Part shown: positions 1 through 7,216 of the stretch, in pieces | Position numbering within the stretch: position 1 is the stretch's first letter | Layout of the letters: every line of letters starts with the position of its first letter | Assembly: GCA_947627945.1 (NCBI GenBank) | Contig: CANQYC010000007.1 | Span: 1-32,710 of the forward strand | Direction of reading: 5' to 3' | Length of the DNA stretch: 32,710 nucleotides | DNA from: an uncultured Clostridia bacterium | GTDB lineage: Bacteria; Bacillota; Clostridia; Oscillospirales; Ruminococcaceae | Notes under the pieces: model-generated | Database searches by the model: none | The model's input: only the letters and a program-made list of their open reading frames with translations | What the model was told of the DNA's origin: nothing | Translations under genes and position numbers: made by a program

Positions 1-1226
1 GCAAATGGCAGATTTACTGCGCCTTGATCATCCGTTTTAGTTTCAAAAAATGCCATGGCAGGCGCACCAAGTGACGTCACAACCCCTTTATCCAAGAATG
101 AGATGTCAAACTGGTCACCTTCGGCGGCATCCTCTGGCAGCGTTACCAGCAGAAGACCAAGTGAATTGAACGTTTCTTGATTCCCGTTAGATGCCCACAC
201 AACCCAGTACATATTTGGATTAATATTGCTTTGACTTGAAACTGTGTGCTCCACGGTATAACCATAACTACCAGCTACATGTTGATCACCGGTGAAAGTG
301 GTCGTGACTCTTTCATCCGCCAAAATACCGAATTCCATGTAATCCATGGGTTCGTATCGGCTTAACTCAATACAGATCGGCACCGTATAATTTCCCGCTT
401 TCAGTTCCTCTAATGTCAGTGAGATCGAAGGCATTTCAAGCACGACAGAAGCCTCGTCTACAGACACATGCAGAGGGTTTACAACGTCCGATCCGGGCGT
501 GTCGGGTTCTGTTGTTTCAGGTTCAGTCGTTTCAGGTTCGGTAGTCTCAGGTTCGGCCGTTTCAGGTTCTGTGGGGTCATCTGATTCACAGATCTCAATA
601 GAGCCATCTACCAACGCAAACGGCAGTCTTACTCTACCTTCATCCGTTAAAGTTCTAAAAAATGTCGGGTAAGTATCCTCTCTATCCAAGAATGAGATGT
701 CGAACTGGTCACCTTCAACGGCATCCTCCGGTAGCTTTACCAACAGAAGGACAAGCGGCTGGGAGATCTCCTTATTCTCGGAAGCTGCCCACGCAAACCG
801 GTACATGCCCGGAACCTCAGAACTCTCATTCACAGCCATGCCACCTCTCACAATATCATAACCGGAGGTGATAGATTCCACTGGATCATTAACAACAGTG
901 ATTTCAGTTCTTTCATCTGCCATAATACCAAATTGCATTGCATCAATGGCTTCGCTCCGGCTGAACTGGACATAGACCGGCACCGTATAATCTGCCGCTT
1001 TCAACTCTTCCAGTGTCAGGGAGACTGAAGTCATTTCAAGTACCATAGAAGCCTCGTCTACAGGCACTCTCAGAGGATTTGTGACAGAATCACTGTCCAG
1101 TCCGTCAGAAGTATCATCGGTATAGGCTTGTGCTGTAAGCACCGTCCCCAGCTCCGCCGGTACAGCGACCCCGCCGAGCATGGCTGCCGCTGTCAGGAAA
1201 GACAGCACTTTTCTGCTTCTTTTCAA
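1..1226 (-). CDS. Secreted surface protein with tandem cohesin-like repeats (5' part)
   Basis: The reading frame is open from a TTG at 1226 to the window edge (408 codons seen), so the C-terminus is missing. TTG is chosen because AAAGGGGG lies just upstream and the next residues (KRSRKVLSFLTAAAML) form a signal peptide, probably cut after AQA near residue 34. Two homologous domains follow (about residues 51-212 and 249-408). Each opens with N-P-L, then VDEAS, L-E-M, the block SLTLEELKA..YTVP, and F-G-I-x-A-D-E-R; each ends with E-G-D-Q-F-D-I-S-F-L-D. The pattern resembles the cohesin-like beta-sandwich modules of ruminococcal extracellular proteins; that link is from memory and not certain. 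A Thr/Glu/Pro linker of EPETT units (residues 218-242) separates them. The gene is visibly more AT-rich than its neighbours. It could be a scaffold, an adhesin or another Ig-like surface protein; no catalytic motif is visible. Confidence 0.6.
   Translation of the reverse strand, partial: MKRSRKVLSFLTAAAMLGGVAVPAELGTVLTAQAYTDDTSDGLDSDSVTNPLRVPVDEASMVLEMTSVSLTLEELKAADYTVPVYVQFSRSEAIDAMQFGIMADERTEITVVNDPVESITSGYDIVRGGMAVNESSEVPGMYRFAWAASENKEISQPLVLLLVKLPEDAVEGDQFDISFLDREDTYPTFFRTLTDEGRVRLPFALVDGSIEICESDDPTEPETAEPETTEPETTEPETTEPDTPGSDVVNPLHVSVDEASVVLEMPSISLTLEELKAGNYTVPICIELSRYEPMDYMEFGILADERVTTTFTGDQHVAGSYGYTVEHTVSSQSNINPNMYWVVWASNGNQETFNSLGLLLVTLPEDAAEGDQFDISFLDKGVVTSLGAPAMAFFETKTDDQGAVNLPF
505..579 (-). 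repeat. Five tandem 15-nt units encoding the EPETT linker
   Basis: Five consecutive 15-nt copies (505-519, 520-534, 535-549, 550-564, 565-579) differ by a few substitutions each. Read on the minus strand they encode E-P-E-T-T/A type units. They form the linker between the two cohesin-like domains, typical of extended stalks in secreted proteins. Copy number could vary between strains by slippage. Confidence 0.8.
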
Positions 1227-1311
1227 GGAAATTCCCCCTTTGTCAATTTCATGCCGTCCCCGTTTCCGGCAAAACAGCACGGATGCGCCATCTGCGCACC
1301 TATATATACAT

Positions 1312-1340
1312 AGTATACCATATCTTTGAAAGAATGTCAA
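1312..1340 (-). promoter_or_regulatory. Sigma-A promoter for the cohesin-like surface gene
   Basis: On the minus strand TTGACA (1340-1335) is followed after exactly 17 bp by TATACT (1317-1312), with TATG-G immediately before the -10. It lies about 90 bp upstream of the TTG start at 1226. Confidence 0.8.
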
Positions 1341-1393
1341 GGAAAATTTCAGAAAAAACAGAACGAATTACATAAAAAATTTCAAAAAACCTA

Positions 1394-1422
1394 TTGAAAT
1401 TTTAGCGAAAACGTGTTATACT
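1394..1422 (+). promoter_or_regulatory. Sigma-A promoter for the CAP-domain lipoprotein
   Basis: TTGAAA (1394-1399), 17 bp, TATACT (1417-1422) with a TG one base before the -10. It is divergent from the promoter at 1312-1340. The 53 bp between the two -35 boxes are AT-rich and could hold shared control sites, though no clear operator is seen. Confidence 0.75.
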
Positions 1423-1500
1423 TGAAATAAGTCACGAGAAACAGAGAATAAGGGCGGATGACATAAGCCCGCTGCGCCCGTAAGAAAGGAGGAAATGCGC

Positions 1501-2361
1501 ATGAAACGACTTGCTGTGTTTGCGGCTGCCCTGCTCCTGATCGCCGCCGGATGCAGTGCCCGGGAAGACGGCATGCCGCTCCCGACGGAACCCGCTGCGA
1601 CTGCCGTCTCGGAGACGACCGCCCCGGCATCCACATCCGCCGCAACGTCCACAACATCCGCCACGACTGCCGCATCCACGACATCCACCACAGCCACTTC
1701 CACCACGCCGGCAACATCTGTCACATCGACCACGACCGCACCATCCACCACACAGACCACCACCCAGACCCGCCCGCCGGAGACCAAAGCCCCGGCACCC
1801 CCTGCCACACAGCCGCCTGCGACCAAGCCACCCGCCAAGGCAACGAAGCCCGCTGCGCCGGCCACGGCACCGCCCGCCACGAAACCTGTCACCACCGTCC
1901 CGGCGACAAAGCCAGCCACGACCAAGCCCGCCGTCACGAAGCCGGACACGAGCTACCTCAAGACCTATGCCGATCAGGTCATTGCTCTGGTGAACAAGGA
2001 GCGTGCGGCACAGGGACTGGAGCCGATGTATGCCCTGCCTGCGCTGAATCAGGCAGCTGTTGTGCGTTCGGGAGAACTGGTCAAGTCCTTCTCCCATACC
2101 CGCCCGGACGGGAGACCATGCTATTCTATTTTAGAAGATAATGGCATCGCATGGATGTCTGTCGGGGAGAACATCGCCGCCGGCTACAGCGACCCGGCAG
2201 AGGTGATGGACGGCTGGATGCATTCCGACGGACACCGTGGGAACATCCTCGGCGATTTCAGCTATATCGGCGTCGGTGTCGCGGAACAGAATGGCATGCT
2301 CTACTGGACACAGGAATTTTCTTCCGGCTCCGATCCGACCGGTGCCTATCTGCCAAAGTAA
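1501..2361 (+). CDS. CAP/SCP-domain lipoprotein with Thr/Pro/Ala stalk
   Basis: This is a predicted exported lipoprotein of 286 residues. The start at 1501 is preferred over the in-frame ATG at 1495 because AGGAGG (1487-1492) sits 8 nt from 1501 but only 2 nt from 1495. A hydrophobic signal ends in A-A-G-C with Cys18 as the likely lipidation site. Residues about 35-150 are a low-complexity Thr/Ala/Pro/Lys stalk, probably spanning the cell wall. The C-terminal 130 residues are a CAP (PF00188) domain: it begins Y-A-D-Q-V-I-A-L-V-N-x-E-R and contains S-F-S-H-T-R-P-D-G-R, G-E-N-I-A-A-G-Y and H-S-D-G-H-R-G-N-I-L, with Y-W-T-Q-E-F-S near the end. Bacterial CAP proteins are secreted proteins of mostly unknown activity. 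It has its own promoter and terminator-like hairpin, so it is probably monocistronic. Confidence 0.88.
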   Translation: MKRLAVFAAALLLIAAGCSAREDGMPLPTEPAATAVSETTAPASTSAATSTTSATTAASTTSTTATSTTPATSVTSTTTAPSTTQTTTQTRPPETKAPAPPATQPPATKPPAKATKPAAPATAPPATKPVTTVPATKPATTKPAVTKPDTSYLKTYADQVIALVNKERAAQGLEPMYALPALNQAAVVRSGELVKSFSHTRPDGRPCYSILEDNGIAWMSVGENIAAGYSDPAEVMDGWMHSDGHRGNILGDFSYIGVGVAEQNGMLYWTQEFSSGSDPTGAYLPK

Positions 2362-2369
2362 TATTGTAC

Positions 2370-2417
2370 AGCACCCCGCACAGGGAGAGGACAAACTTTG
2401 TGCAGGGTGCTGAATTT
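2370..2417 (+). terminator. Probable terminator after the CAP lipoprotein
   Basis: The inverted repeat 2370-2382 / 2399-2411 (13 bp, one mismatch) lies 8 nt after the stop codon and is followed by a short weak T stretch (GAATTTTC). The loop is long (16 nt), so efficiency may be modest. Confidence 0.55.
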
Positions 2418-2437
2418 TCAAAAAGTTGTCAAGTCGC

Positions 2438-2466
2438 TTGACTTTCCACCCGGAATGTGGTATACT
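2438..2466 (+). promoter_or_regulatory. Promoter of the ylxM-ffh-rpsP-khpA-rimM-trmD operon
   Basis: TTGACT (2438-2443), 17 bp, TATACT (2461-2466), with TGTG-G directly before the -10. It lies 45 bp upstream of the ylxM start. No other convincing promoter is seen before trmD ends. Confidence 0.8.
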
Positions 2467-2511
2467 GGTTAGGTGACAAGTGATACTGCCTGACAGCGGG
2501 GAGGTAGCACG

Positions 2512-2829
2512 ATGGCAAAGGATCTGGAGCTGGTGCTGCTCTTAGACTGCTACGGTGAATTGCTGACACCACGGCAGCGGGAGCTGTGTGAGCTGTATTA
2601 TAATGAGGATCTGTCCCTCTCGGAGATCGCCGAGACACAGGGCATCACCCGTCAGGCGGTGCTTGACAGCCTGCGGCATTCGGAAAAGCTGCTGCGCCGG
2701 ACAGAAGCACAGCTTGGCATGGCGGCAAGGATCCGCCGGCTGCGGCGGTGCCTGGAGGAAATTCTGAAAGAAGCACAGGACATGGAAACGATCGCACAGC
2801 TTGCCCGGGACGGGCTGGAACTGCTGTAG
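2512..2829 (+). CDS. ylxM: YlxM-family HTH protein, SRP-associated
   Basis: The product has 105 residues, the usual YlxM/UPF0122 length. The N-terminal half carries a sigma-70 region-4-like helix-turn-helix: residues 18-35 (LTPRQRELCELYYNEDLS) lead into LSEIAETQGITRQAVLDSL. The C-terminal half is a charged helix (R-R-L-R-R-C-L-E-E-I-L-K-E). YlxM lies directly upstream of ffh across Firmicutes and is linked genetically to signal recognition particle function; its exact role is unsettled, and DNA binding is inferred from the fold. The start has a good RBS (GGGGAGG about 8 nt upstream). The gene ends 49 nt before ffh in the same operon. Confidence 0.92.
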   Translation: MAKDLELVLLLDCYGELLTPRQRELCELYYNEDLSLSEIAETQGITRQAVLDSLRHSEKLLRRTEAQLGMAARIRRLRRCLEEILKEAQDMETIAQLARDGLELL

Positions 2830-2878
2830 GGACCGGGCAGCGTTTTATAGAGATTTTGCAACAGAAGGAAGGATACCC

Positions 2879-4285
2879 ATGGCATTTGAAGGACTTTCCG
2901 AAAAACTGAATAATGTATTCAAACGATTGAGATCGCATGGAAAGCTGACGGAAAATGATGTCCGTGAGGCGATGCGTGAGGTGCGTCTGGCACTGCTCGA
3001 GGCGGATGTCAGCTATAAAGTCGTAAAGGATTTTGTCAGCAAGGTCACGGAAAAGGCTGTCGGCGAGCAGGTGCTTGCAAGCCTGACCCCGGCACAGCAG
3101 GTCATCAAGATCGTCAATGACGAGCTGATCGCCCTCATGGGCAGCGACAACGAACGCCTGCACATTGCCTCAAAGCCGCCGACGATCATCATGATGTGCG
3201 GCTTGCAGGGTTCCGGTAAGACCACCCATTCGGCAAAACTTGCCAAGATGCTCAAAGGTGAGGGACACCGTCCCATGCTTGCCGCCTGTGACATCTACCG
3301 CCCGGCTGCCATCCAGCAGCTTCAAGTGGTGGGCGAAAAAGCGGGCGTAAAGGTCTTTGAGATGGGGCAGATCGACCCCGTGATCATCGCCCGGCAGGCA
3401 GTGCGCTATGCCAAGGATTACGGACATGATTATGTCATTCTCGACACCGCCGGACGTCTGCATATCGACACCGCCCTCATGGAGGAGCTGCAGAACATCA
3501 AGGAAGCCACCGAGCCGCATGAGATCATGCTCGTGGTGGATGCCATGACCGGACAGGATGCTGTCAACGTGGCAAAATCCTTTGACGATGCGCTGGGCAT
3601 CGACAGCGTGCTGATGTCGAAACTCGATTCCGATACCCGTGGCGGTGCGGCACTTTCCGTCCTTGCGGTCACCGGTAAGCCGATCAAGTTTGTCGGCATG
3701 GGCGAAAAGCTCGATGATTTTGAAAAATTCCATCCGTCCCGTATGGCATCCCGTATCCTCGGCATGGGCGATGTGCTGACGCTCATCGAACGTGCGGAGA
3801 CCGTCATTGATGAAAAGGATGCCGAGCGGCTGACAAAGAAATTTCAGGAGCGGAGCTTCGATATGAACGATCTGCTCGAACAGCTCCGTCAGATCCGGAA
3901 AATGGGCAAGCTCAAGGACATCGTCGCCATGTTCCCCGGCGGCAACAAGGTGAAGGAAGAAGATATCGACGACCGGGCATTCGACCGTCTCGAAGCGATC
4001 ATCCTCTCCATGACCCCCGCCGAACGTGCGAAGCCCTCCCTCATCAACCCCTCCCGCAAACGCCGTATCGCTGCCGGCAGCGGCACCAAAGTGGAGGATG
4101 TGAACCGTCTGCTCAAACAGTTTGAACAAATGCAGAAAGTCATGAAAAAACTCGGCGGCAAGGGCAAGAAAGGCAGAGGCTTCATGCGGCAGGCAAAGCG
4201 TTCCCTCGCCGGCATGGATCTGAGCAATATGGCTGGCATACCCGGTATGCCCGGCATGCCCGGTACCCCCGGCAGACGGAAATGA
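2879..4285 (+). CDS. ffh: Signal recognition particle GTPase Ffh (SRP54)
   Basis: This is the 468-residue SRP protein that binds 4.5S/6S RNA and signal sequences of nascent membrane and secreted proteins, delivering ribosomes to FtsY. The start is the ATG at 2879 after GAAGGAAGG; a TTG extension to 2801 would run back into ylxM. The N domain covers residues 1-90. The GTPase domain has the P-loop GLQGSGKTT at 108-116 and D-T-A-G-R near 190. The guanine-specificity motif reads SKLDSDTRGG, where the family usually has TKLDGDTRGG. The methionine-rich M domain starts near residue 300 (F-D-M-N-D-L-L-E-Q-L-R-Q-I-R-K-M-G) and ends in a G-M-P-G-rich tail. It is co-transcribed with ylxM and the rpsP group. 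Confidence 0.97.
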   Translation: MAFEGLSEKLNNVFKRLRSHGKLTENDVREAMREVRLALLEADVSYKVVKDFVSKVTEKAVGEQVLASLTPAQQVIKIVNDELIALMGSDNERLHIASKPPTIIMMCGLQGSGKTTHSAKLAKMLKGEGHRPMLAACDIYRPAAIQQLQVVGEKAGVKVFEMGQIDPVIIARQAVRYAKDYGHDYVILDTAGRLHIDTALMEELQNIKEATEPHEIMLVVDAMTGQDAVNVAKSFDDALGIDSVLMSKLDSDTRGGAALSVLAVTGKPIKFVGMGEKLDDFEKFHPSRMASRILGMGDVLTLIERAETVIDEKDAERLTKKFQERSFDMNDLLEQLRQIRKMGKLKDIVAMFPGGNKVKEEDIDDRAFDRLEAIILSMTPAERAKPSLINPSRKRRIAAGSGTKVEDVNRLLKQFEQMQKVMKKLGGKGKKGRGFMRQAKRSLAGMDLSNMAGIPGMPGMPGTPGRRK

Positions 4286-4300
4286 CCATATCATGACGCT

Positions 4301-4338
4301 ATGCGGTTCCCCGCTGTATAGCCGGGAGCATACCGCTC
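4301..4338 (+). promoter_or_regulatory. Hairpin in the ffh-rpsP spacer
   Basis: The 81-nt gap between ffh and rpsP contains a compact stem-loop. TCCC-c-GCT pairs with AGC-c-GGGA around a GTAT loop, and outer ATGC/GCAT pairing extends it. No T tract follows, so it does not look like a terminator. It may be an RNA-processing site or a structured rpsP leader; this is inference from pairing alone. Confidence 0.45.
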
Positions 4339-4366
4339 CCCCGACACGGTAAAGGAGGTGAAACAG

Positions 4367-4609
4367 ATGGCAGTTAAGATCAGACTCAGAAGAATGGGTG
4401 CCAAGAAGGCTCCGTTCTATCGTATCGTTGTGGCTGACTCCCGTTACCCGAGAGACGGCAGATGCATTGATGAGATCGGTTACTATGATCCGACCAAGGA
4501 GCCGAACGTTGTCAAGGTAGATGCGGAGAAGGCAAAGGACTGGATCGGCAAGGGCGCACAGCCGACCGATTCTGTCAAGCAGATCCTGAAAAAAGAAGGC
4601 GTACTGTAA
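4367..4609 (+). CDS. rpsP: Small ribosomal subunit protein bS16
   Basis: This 80-residue protein is an assembly protein of the 30S subunit that binds 16S rRNA. It begins [14 protein letters not shown] and contains [12 protein letters not shown] and G-Y-Y-D-P, the bS16 signature. The start at 4367 fits a strong AAAGGAGGTG at 4351-4360; the in-frame GTG at 4358 lies inside that RBS and is rejected. It is the third gene of the operon and is followed by khpA, rimM and trmD, the order common in Firmicutes. Confidence 0.98.
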   Translation: MAVKIRLRRMGAKKAPFYRIVVADSRYPRDGRCIDEIGYYDPTKEPNVVKVDAEKAKDWIGKGAQPTDSVKQILKKEGVL

Positions 4610-4646
4610 ACGCCGGTCTGGCATTTCCGGTATTGTTGCCCGTATC

Positions 4647-4705
4647 TCTGCCCGGACTCCCCTGCGGTGTTCGTGCGGATACGGCACATCCGAACCGGCG
4701 GCAGA
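4647..4705 (+). other. Potential long hairpin in the rpsP-khpA spacer
   Basis: The 161-nt spacer between rpsP and khpA is long for this operon. TCTGCC at 4647-4652 can pair with GGCAGA at 4700-4705, and inside that CGGAT pairs with ATCCG. There is no T tract. Its function is unknown; it may separate translation or mRNA decay of the two genes. Confidence 0.4.
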
Positions 4706-4770
4706 GGATGAAGCATACAGGGCATCTGCGCCCCGCTTCCCCTCTCCGGTGCCCGCAAGTGGAGGTAAGT

Positions 4771-5007
4771 ATGAAAGAATTGTTATATGCCATCGTGGCA
4801 GGTCTTGTGGATGATCAGGATGCGATCGTCATTACGCAGGACGAACCGAATGAAGAGGGCATCACCGTATTCCATCTGCAAGTCGCAGAGGAGGATATGG
4901 GACGTGTGATCGGCAAGCAGGGCAGGATCGCAAAGGCGATCCGTACCATCATGCGCTCCGGTGCGACCCGCATGGGCATGGACAGCATTGCCGTGGAGAT
5001 CGGCTGA
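4771..5007 (+). CDS. khpA: KH-domain RNA-binding protein KhpA (YlqC)
   Basis: This 78-residue single-KH-domain protein has its GXXG RNA-binding loop (GKQG) at residues 48-51, inside the stretch M-G-R-V-I-G-K-Q-G-R-I-A-K-A-I-R. KhpA usually partners KhpB (Jag) to bind RNA and influence cell division and envelope genes; KhpB is not in this window. The start at 4771 has GGAGG at 4761-4765; upstream in-frame starts lack a good RBS. It lies between rpsP and rimM, its standard neighbourhood. Confidence 0.95.
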   Translation: MKELLYAIVAGLVDDQDAIVITQDEPNEEGITVFHLQVAEEDMGRVIGKQGRIAKAIRTIMRSGATRMGMDSIAVEIG

Positions 5008-5022
5008 CCCCGGAGCATGCCA

Positions 5023-5544
5023 ATGAAACAGAAACGATTTCTCGAAATAGGGAAGATCACAAACGTCCATGGTCTTGCCGGGGAGGTCAAGGTGTACCCC
5101 TGGTGCGATGATGCGGCGTTTTTGTGTTCTTTTGATGTCCTGTACACCGACAGGGACGGCGCACATGCCGTCTCCGTCCTGCGTGCCAGAGTGCAGCAGA
5201 ATATCGTCATTTTGCAGCTTGAGGGCTGCACGACCCGGGAACAGGCGGAAGCCCTGCGGGGCACGGTGCTGTATATCGACAGAGACGATATCGAGCTGGA
5301 GGAAGGCTGCTACTTCATCCAGGATCTCATCGGGCTGCATGTGATGGATGCCGATACCGGCAAGGAATGGGGCATCCTGCGGGATGTACTGCAGACAGGC
5401 GCAAACGATGTCTATGTGATCCGGAATGAAGCAGGTAAGGAATATCTCGCACCTGCCATCCCGGATGTCGTACTCGACACGGACATTGCGGCGGGTACCA
5501 TGACCATCCGTCCGCTCAGGGGGCTGTTTGACGATGCAGATTGA
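5023..5544 (+). CDS. rimM: Ribosome maturation factor RimM
   Basis: RimM assists assembly of the 30S head through contact with uS19. The product is 173 residues. The N-terminal RimM domain has the marker stretch G-K-I-T-N-V-H-G-L-x-G-E-V-K-V. A C-terminal PRC-barrel begins near E-E-G-C-Y-F-I-Q-D-L-I-G. The ATG at 5023 is chosen because CGGAG is 7 nt upstream; the ATG at 5017 would be only 1 nt from it. Its 3' end overlaps trmD by 11 bp, implying translational coupling. Confidence 0.96.
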   Translation: MKQKRFLEIGKITNVHGLAGEVKVYPWCDDAAFLCSFDVLYTDRDGAHAVSVLRARVQQNIVILQLEGCTTREQAEALRGTVLYIDRDDIELEEGCYFIQDLIGLHVMDADTGKEWGILRDVLQTGANDVYVIRNEAGKEYLAPAIPDVVLDTDIAAGTMTIRPLRGLFDDAD

Positions 5545-6244
5545 GATCGCAACGCTCTTTCCGGAAATGTGCGAAGCCGTCCTCTCGGAAAGCATCCTCG
5601 GCAGGGCAAGGGCTGCCGGTGCCATCACGGTGCATTGTCATAATATCCGGGACTATACCCTCGATAAGCACCGCCGTGTGGATGATAAGCCATTCGGCGG
5701 CGGCATGGGCATGGTGATGCAGGCGGAGCCGATCTACCGCTGCTGGCAGGCAGTCTGTGAGCAGCTCGGCACACGCCCGCATACGGTCTACCTGTCCCCG
5801 CAGGGGACGCCCTTTACACAGCAGCGTGCGGCAGAGCTGGCAGCAATGCCCTGTCTGTTTCTGCTGTGCGGACATTATGAGGGCGTCGATCAGCGGGTAC
5901 TGGACAGGATCGTGGATGAGGAGATCTCCATCGGGGATTATGTGCTGACCGGCGGAGAGCTGCCCGCTTTGGTGCTGACGGATGCCGTCGCCCGGATGTG
6001 CAGCGGTGTGCTGCCGGCTGCCATTGCCTTTGAGGAAGAAAGTCTGTACGATGGTCTGCTCGAATATCCGCAGTACACCCGCCCGGAGATCTGGGAGGGG
6101 GAGGCGGTGCCGGAGGTGCTGCTGTCCGGGCATCACCTGAAGATCGCACAATGGCACCGGGCAGAAAGTCTCCGTGTCACCCGGGAGAAGCGTCCGGATC
6201 TGTATGCGGCATGGCAGCAGTCCGCAGATGCACCGGAGGAGTGA
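5534..6244 (+). CDS. trmD: tRNA (guanine-N1)-methyltransferase TrmD
   Basis: TrmD makes m1G37 in tRNAs from S-adenosylmethionine and so protects against +1 frameshifting. The product is 236 residues and starts MQIEIATLFPEM; the GGGGG-containing RBS near 5520-5524 supports 5534 over the TTG at 5528. The SPOUT trefoil-knot SAM site is seen as L-C-G-H-Y-E-G-V-D-Q-R-V, then S-I-G-D-Y-V-L-T-G-G-E-L. The tRNA-contacting segment E-Y-P-Q-Y-T-R-P is present. It ends the operon. rplS, which usually follows trmD, is absent here. Confidence 0.97.
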   Translation: MQIEIATLFPEMCEAVLSESILGRARAAGAITVHCHNIRDYTLDKHRRVDDKPFGGGMGMVMQAEPIYRCWQAVCEQLGTRPHTVYLSPQGTPFTQQRAAELAAMPCLFLLCGHYEGVDQRVLDRIVDEEISIGDYVLTGGELPALVLTDAVARMCSGVLPAAIAFEEESLYDGLLEYPQYTRPEIWEGEAVPEVLLSGHHLKIAQWHRAESLRVTREKRPDLYAAWQQSADAPEE

Positions 6245-6300
6245 AATGCCGGGCATTCTGTATCCAAACTGGAAATTTGAGAGATTCGCTGTTTATGGGG

Positions 6301-6329
6301 TGGACTCTCCGGCGGTTTCGTGGTATCAT
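6301..6329 (+). promoter_or_regulatory. Putative promoter of the XRE regulator
   Basis: TGGACT (6301-6306), 17 bp, TATCAT (6324-6329) with CGTG-G before the -10. It lies 50 bp upstream of the start codon. Both hexamers deviate from consensus, so the promoter may be weak or regulated. Confidence 0.5.
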
Positions 6330-6379
6330 AGAGAACAGGCAGATGCACTGTCTATACCCGAAACACAGGAGGATACCGT

Positions 6380-6904
6380 ATGGATATGGTAAAAATCGGA
6401 AAATTTCTTGCAGAGCTGCGCCATGAACAGGGAATGACACAGGCGGAGCTTGGCGAAAAGATCGGCATCAGCAGCAAGACCATCTCCCGCTGGGAGACCG
6501 GCACCTATCTGCCGCCCGTGGAGATGCTGCTGCTCCTGAGCGACTGCTATCAGGTGAGCATCAATGAACTGCTGAGCGGCAAGCGTCTCGATGCGGATAC
6601 CTACCCGGAACAGGCGGAGAAAAACCTGAAGACCGTTCTCTCAGAACCGGCGTTCAGCACGGCGGAGCGTGTCGCCTATTTTCGTGACAAGTGGCATCAG
6701 GAGCATCGTTTTTCGTATACCGTCGTCTATTGCCTGCTCACGGCAATGTTCATCGTGGGCATCGTGTGGATCGAGGGCTTGCAGATACCGGCATTTCTGC
6801 TGTGGATCGGGTATCTGATCATGGAAAACGACCGGAAGGAAGCATACATCGAGGCGCACCTGTACCCCGAAGTGCCTTTGAAGACGAAGAATGACAACGG
6901 ATGA
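6380..6904 (+). CDS. Membrane-anchored XRE-family transcriptional regulator
   Basis: The product has 174 residues. An N-terminal helix-turn-helix (residues 6-60) reads GKFLAELRHEQGMTQAELGE, then KIGISSKTISRWETGTYLPP, a canonical XRE/Cro-CI fold. A short linker is followed by two hydrophobic segments at about 111-130 and 133-148, then a charged tail ending K-T-K-N-D-N-G. This layout suggests a repressor tethered to the inner face of the membrane, sensing an unknown signal. AGGAGG 7 nt before 6380 fixes the start. It follows trmD by 135 bp and has its own probable promoter. No partner gene for the signal is obvious; targets are unknown. Confidence 0.82.
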   Translation: MDMVKIGKFLAELRHEQGMTQAELGEKIGISSKTISRWETGTYLPPVEMLLLLSDCYQVSINELLSGKRLDADTYPEQAEKNLKTVLSEPAFSTAERVAYFRDKWHQEHRFSYTVVYCLLTAMFIVGIVWIEGLQIPAFLLWIGYLIMENDRKEAYIEAHLYPEVPLKTKNDNG

Positions 6905-6950
6905 TCCCTGTATCTGTATCTGCATAAATTTTCCAGATCATTATTTTTTT
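6901..6950 (+). terminator. Weak possible terminator after the XRE gene
   Basis: ATGATC (6901-6906, overlapping the stop codon) can pair with GATCAT (6936-6941), and a nested ATCTG/CAGAT pairing is also possible. A T7 tract follows at 6944-6950. The stem is short and the loop long. Confidence 0.35.
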
Positions 6951-7017
6951 CTTCGATTTTACAACATAATGCACAAAAATGTCAGTTGAATTCTATGGAA
7001 TAGAGACAAGGATAATT

Positions 7018-7035
7018 CACAACAGATCTGTTGTG
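7018..7035. promoter_or_regulatory. Perfect 18-bp palindrome, candidate operator
   Basis: CACAACAGATCTGTTGTG is identical to its reverse complement over all 18 bases. It lies 92 bp upstream of the ptsH -35 box and partly beside a GATACT hexamer. A dimeric repressor site is the simplest reading; the binding protein is unknown. Confidence 0.5.
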
Positions 7036-7126
7036 ATACTATACAAAAAAACCGAGGACAAACCGCATAGGATTTTGGCAAAGCGTAGAATTTTTCTGAA
7101 AAATCGCCAGATATCCCGAAAACCCG

Positions 7127-7155
7127 TTGACGTTTTCCCTTTTTGCATGTATAAT
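7127..7155 (+). promoter_or_regulatory. Sigma-A promoter of ptsH
   Basis: TTGACG (7127-7132), 17 bp, TATAAT (7150-7155). The expected transcript start near 7162 leaves a leader of about 55 nt before the ATG at 7217. Confidence 0.82.
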
Positions 7156-7216
7156 AACAGTATACAGTGGCAACAAAAACACATACATTTCAATGCAAAG
7201 ATGGGAGAGTTTGATT

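Larger units (their letters stand above)
6905..7216 (+). promoter_or_regulatory. 312-bp AT-rich upstream region of ptsH
   Basis: No gene is seen here. The stretch is much more AT-rich than its surroundings. It holds, in order, a T tract after the XRE gene, a perfect 18-bp palindrome (7018-7035), and the ptsH promoter (7127-7155). The region looks regulatory. Confidence 0.6.

Noticed and set aside
662-1313. Short + strand open frames opposite the first gene
   Set aside because: The minus strand holds a continuous signal-peptide-bearing protein with internal repeats and a consensus promoter.
2801-2878. TTG upstream extension of ffh
   Set aside because: It overlaps ylxM, has no RBS and would add 26 residues not seen in the family.
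3170-4687. 505-codon open frame on - spanning ffh and rpsP
   Set aside because: It crosses two certain genes and has a low-quality composition; it is a shadow.
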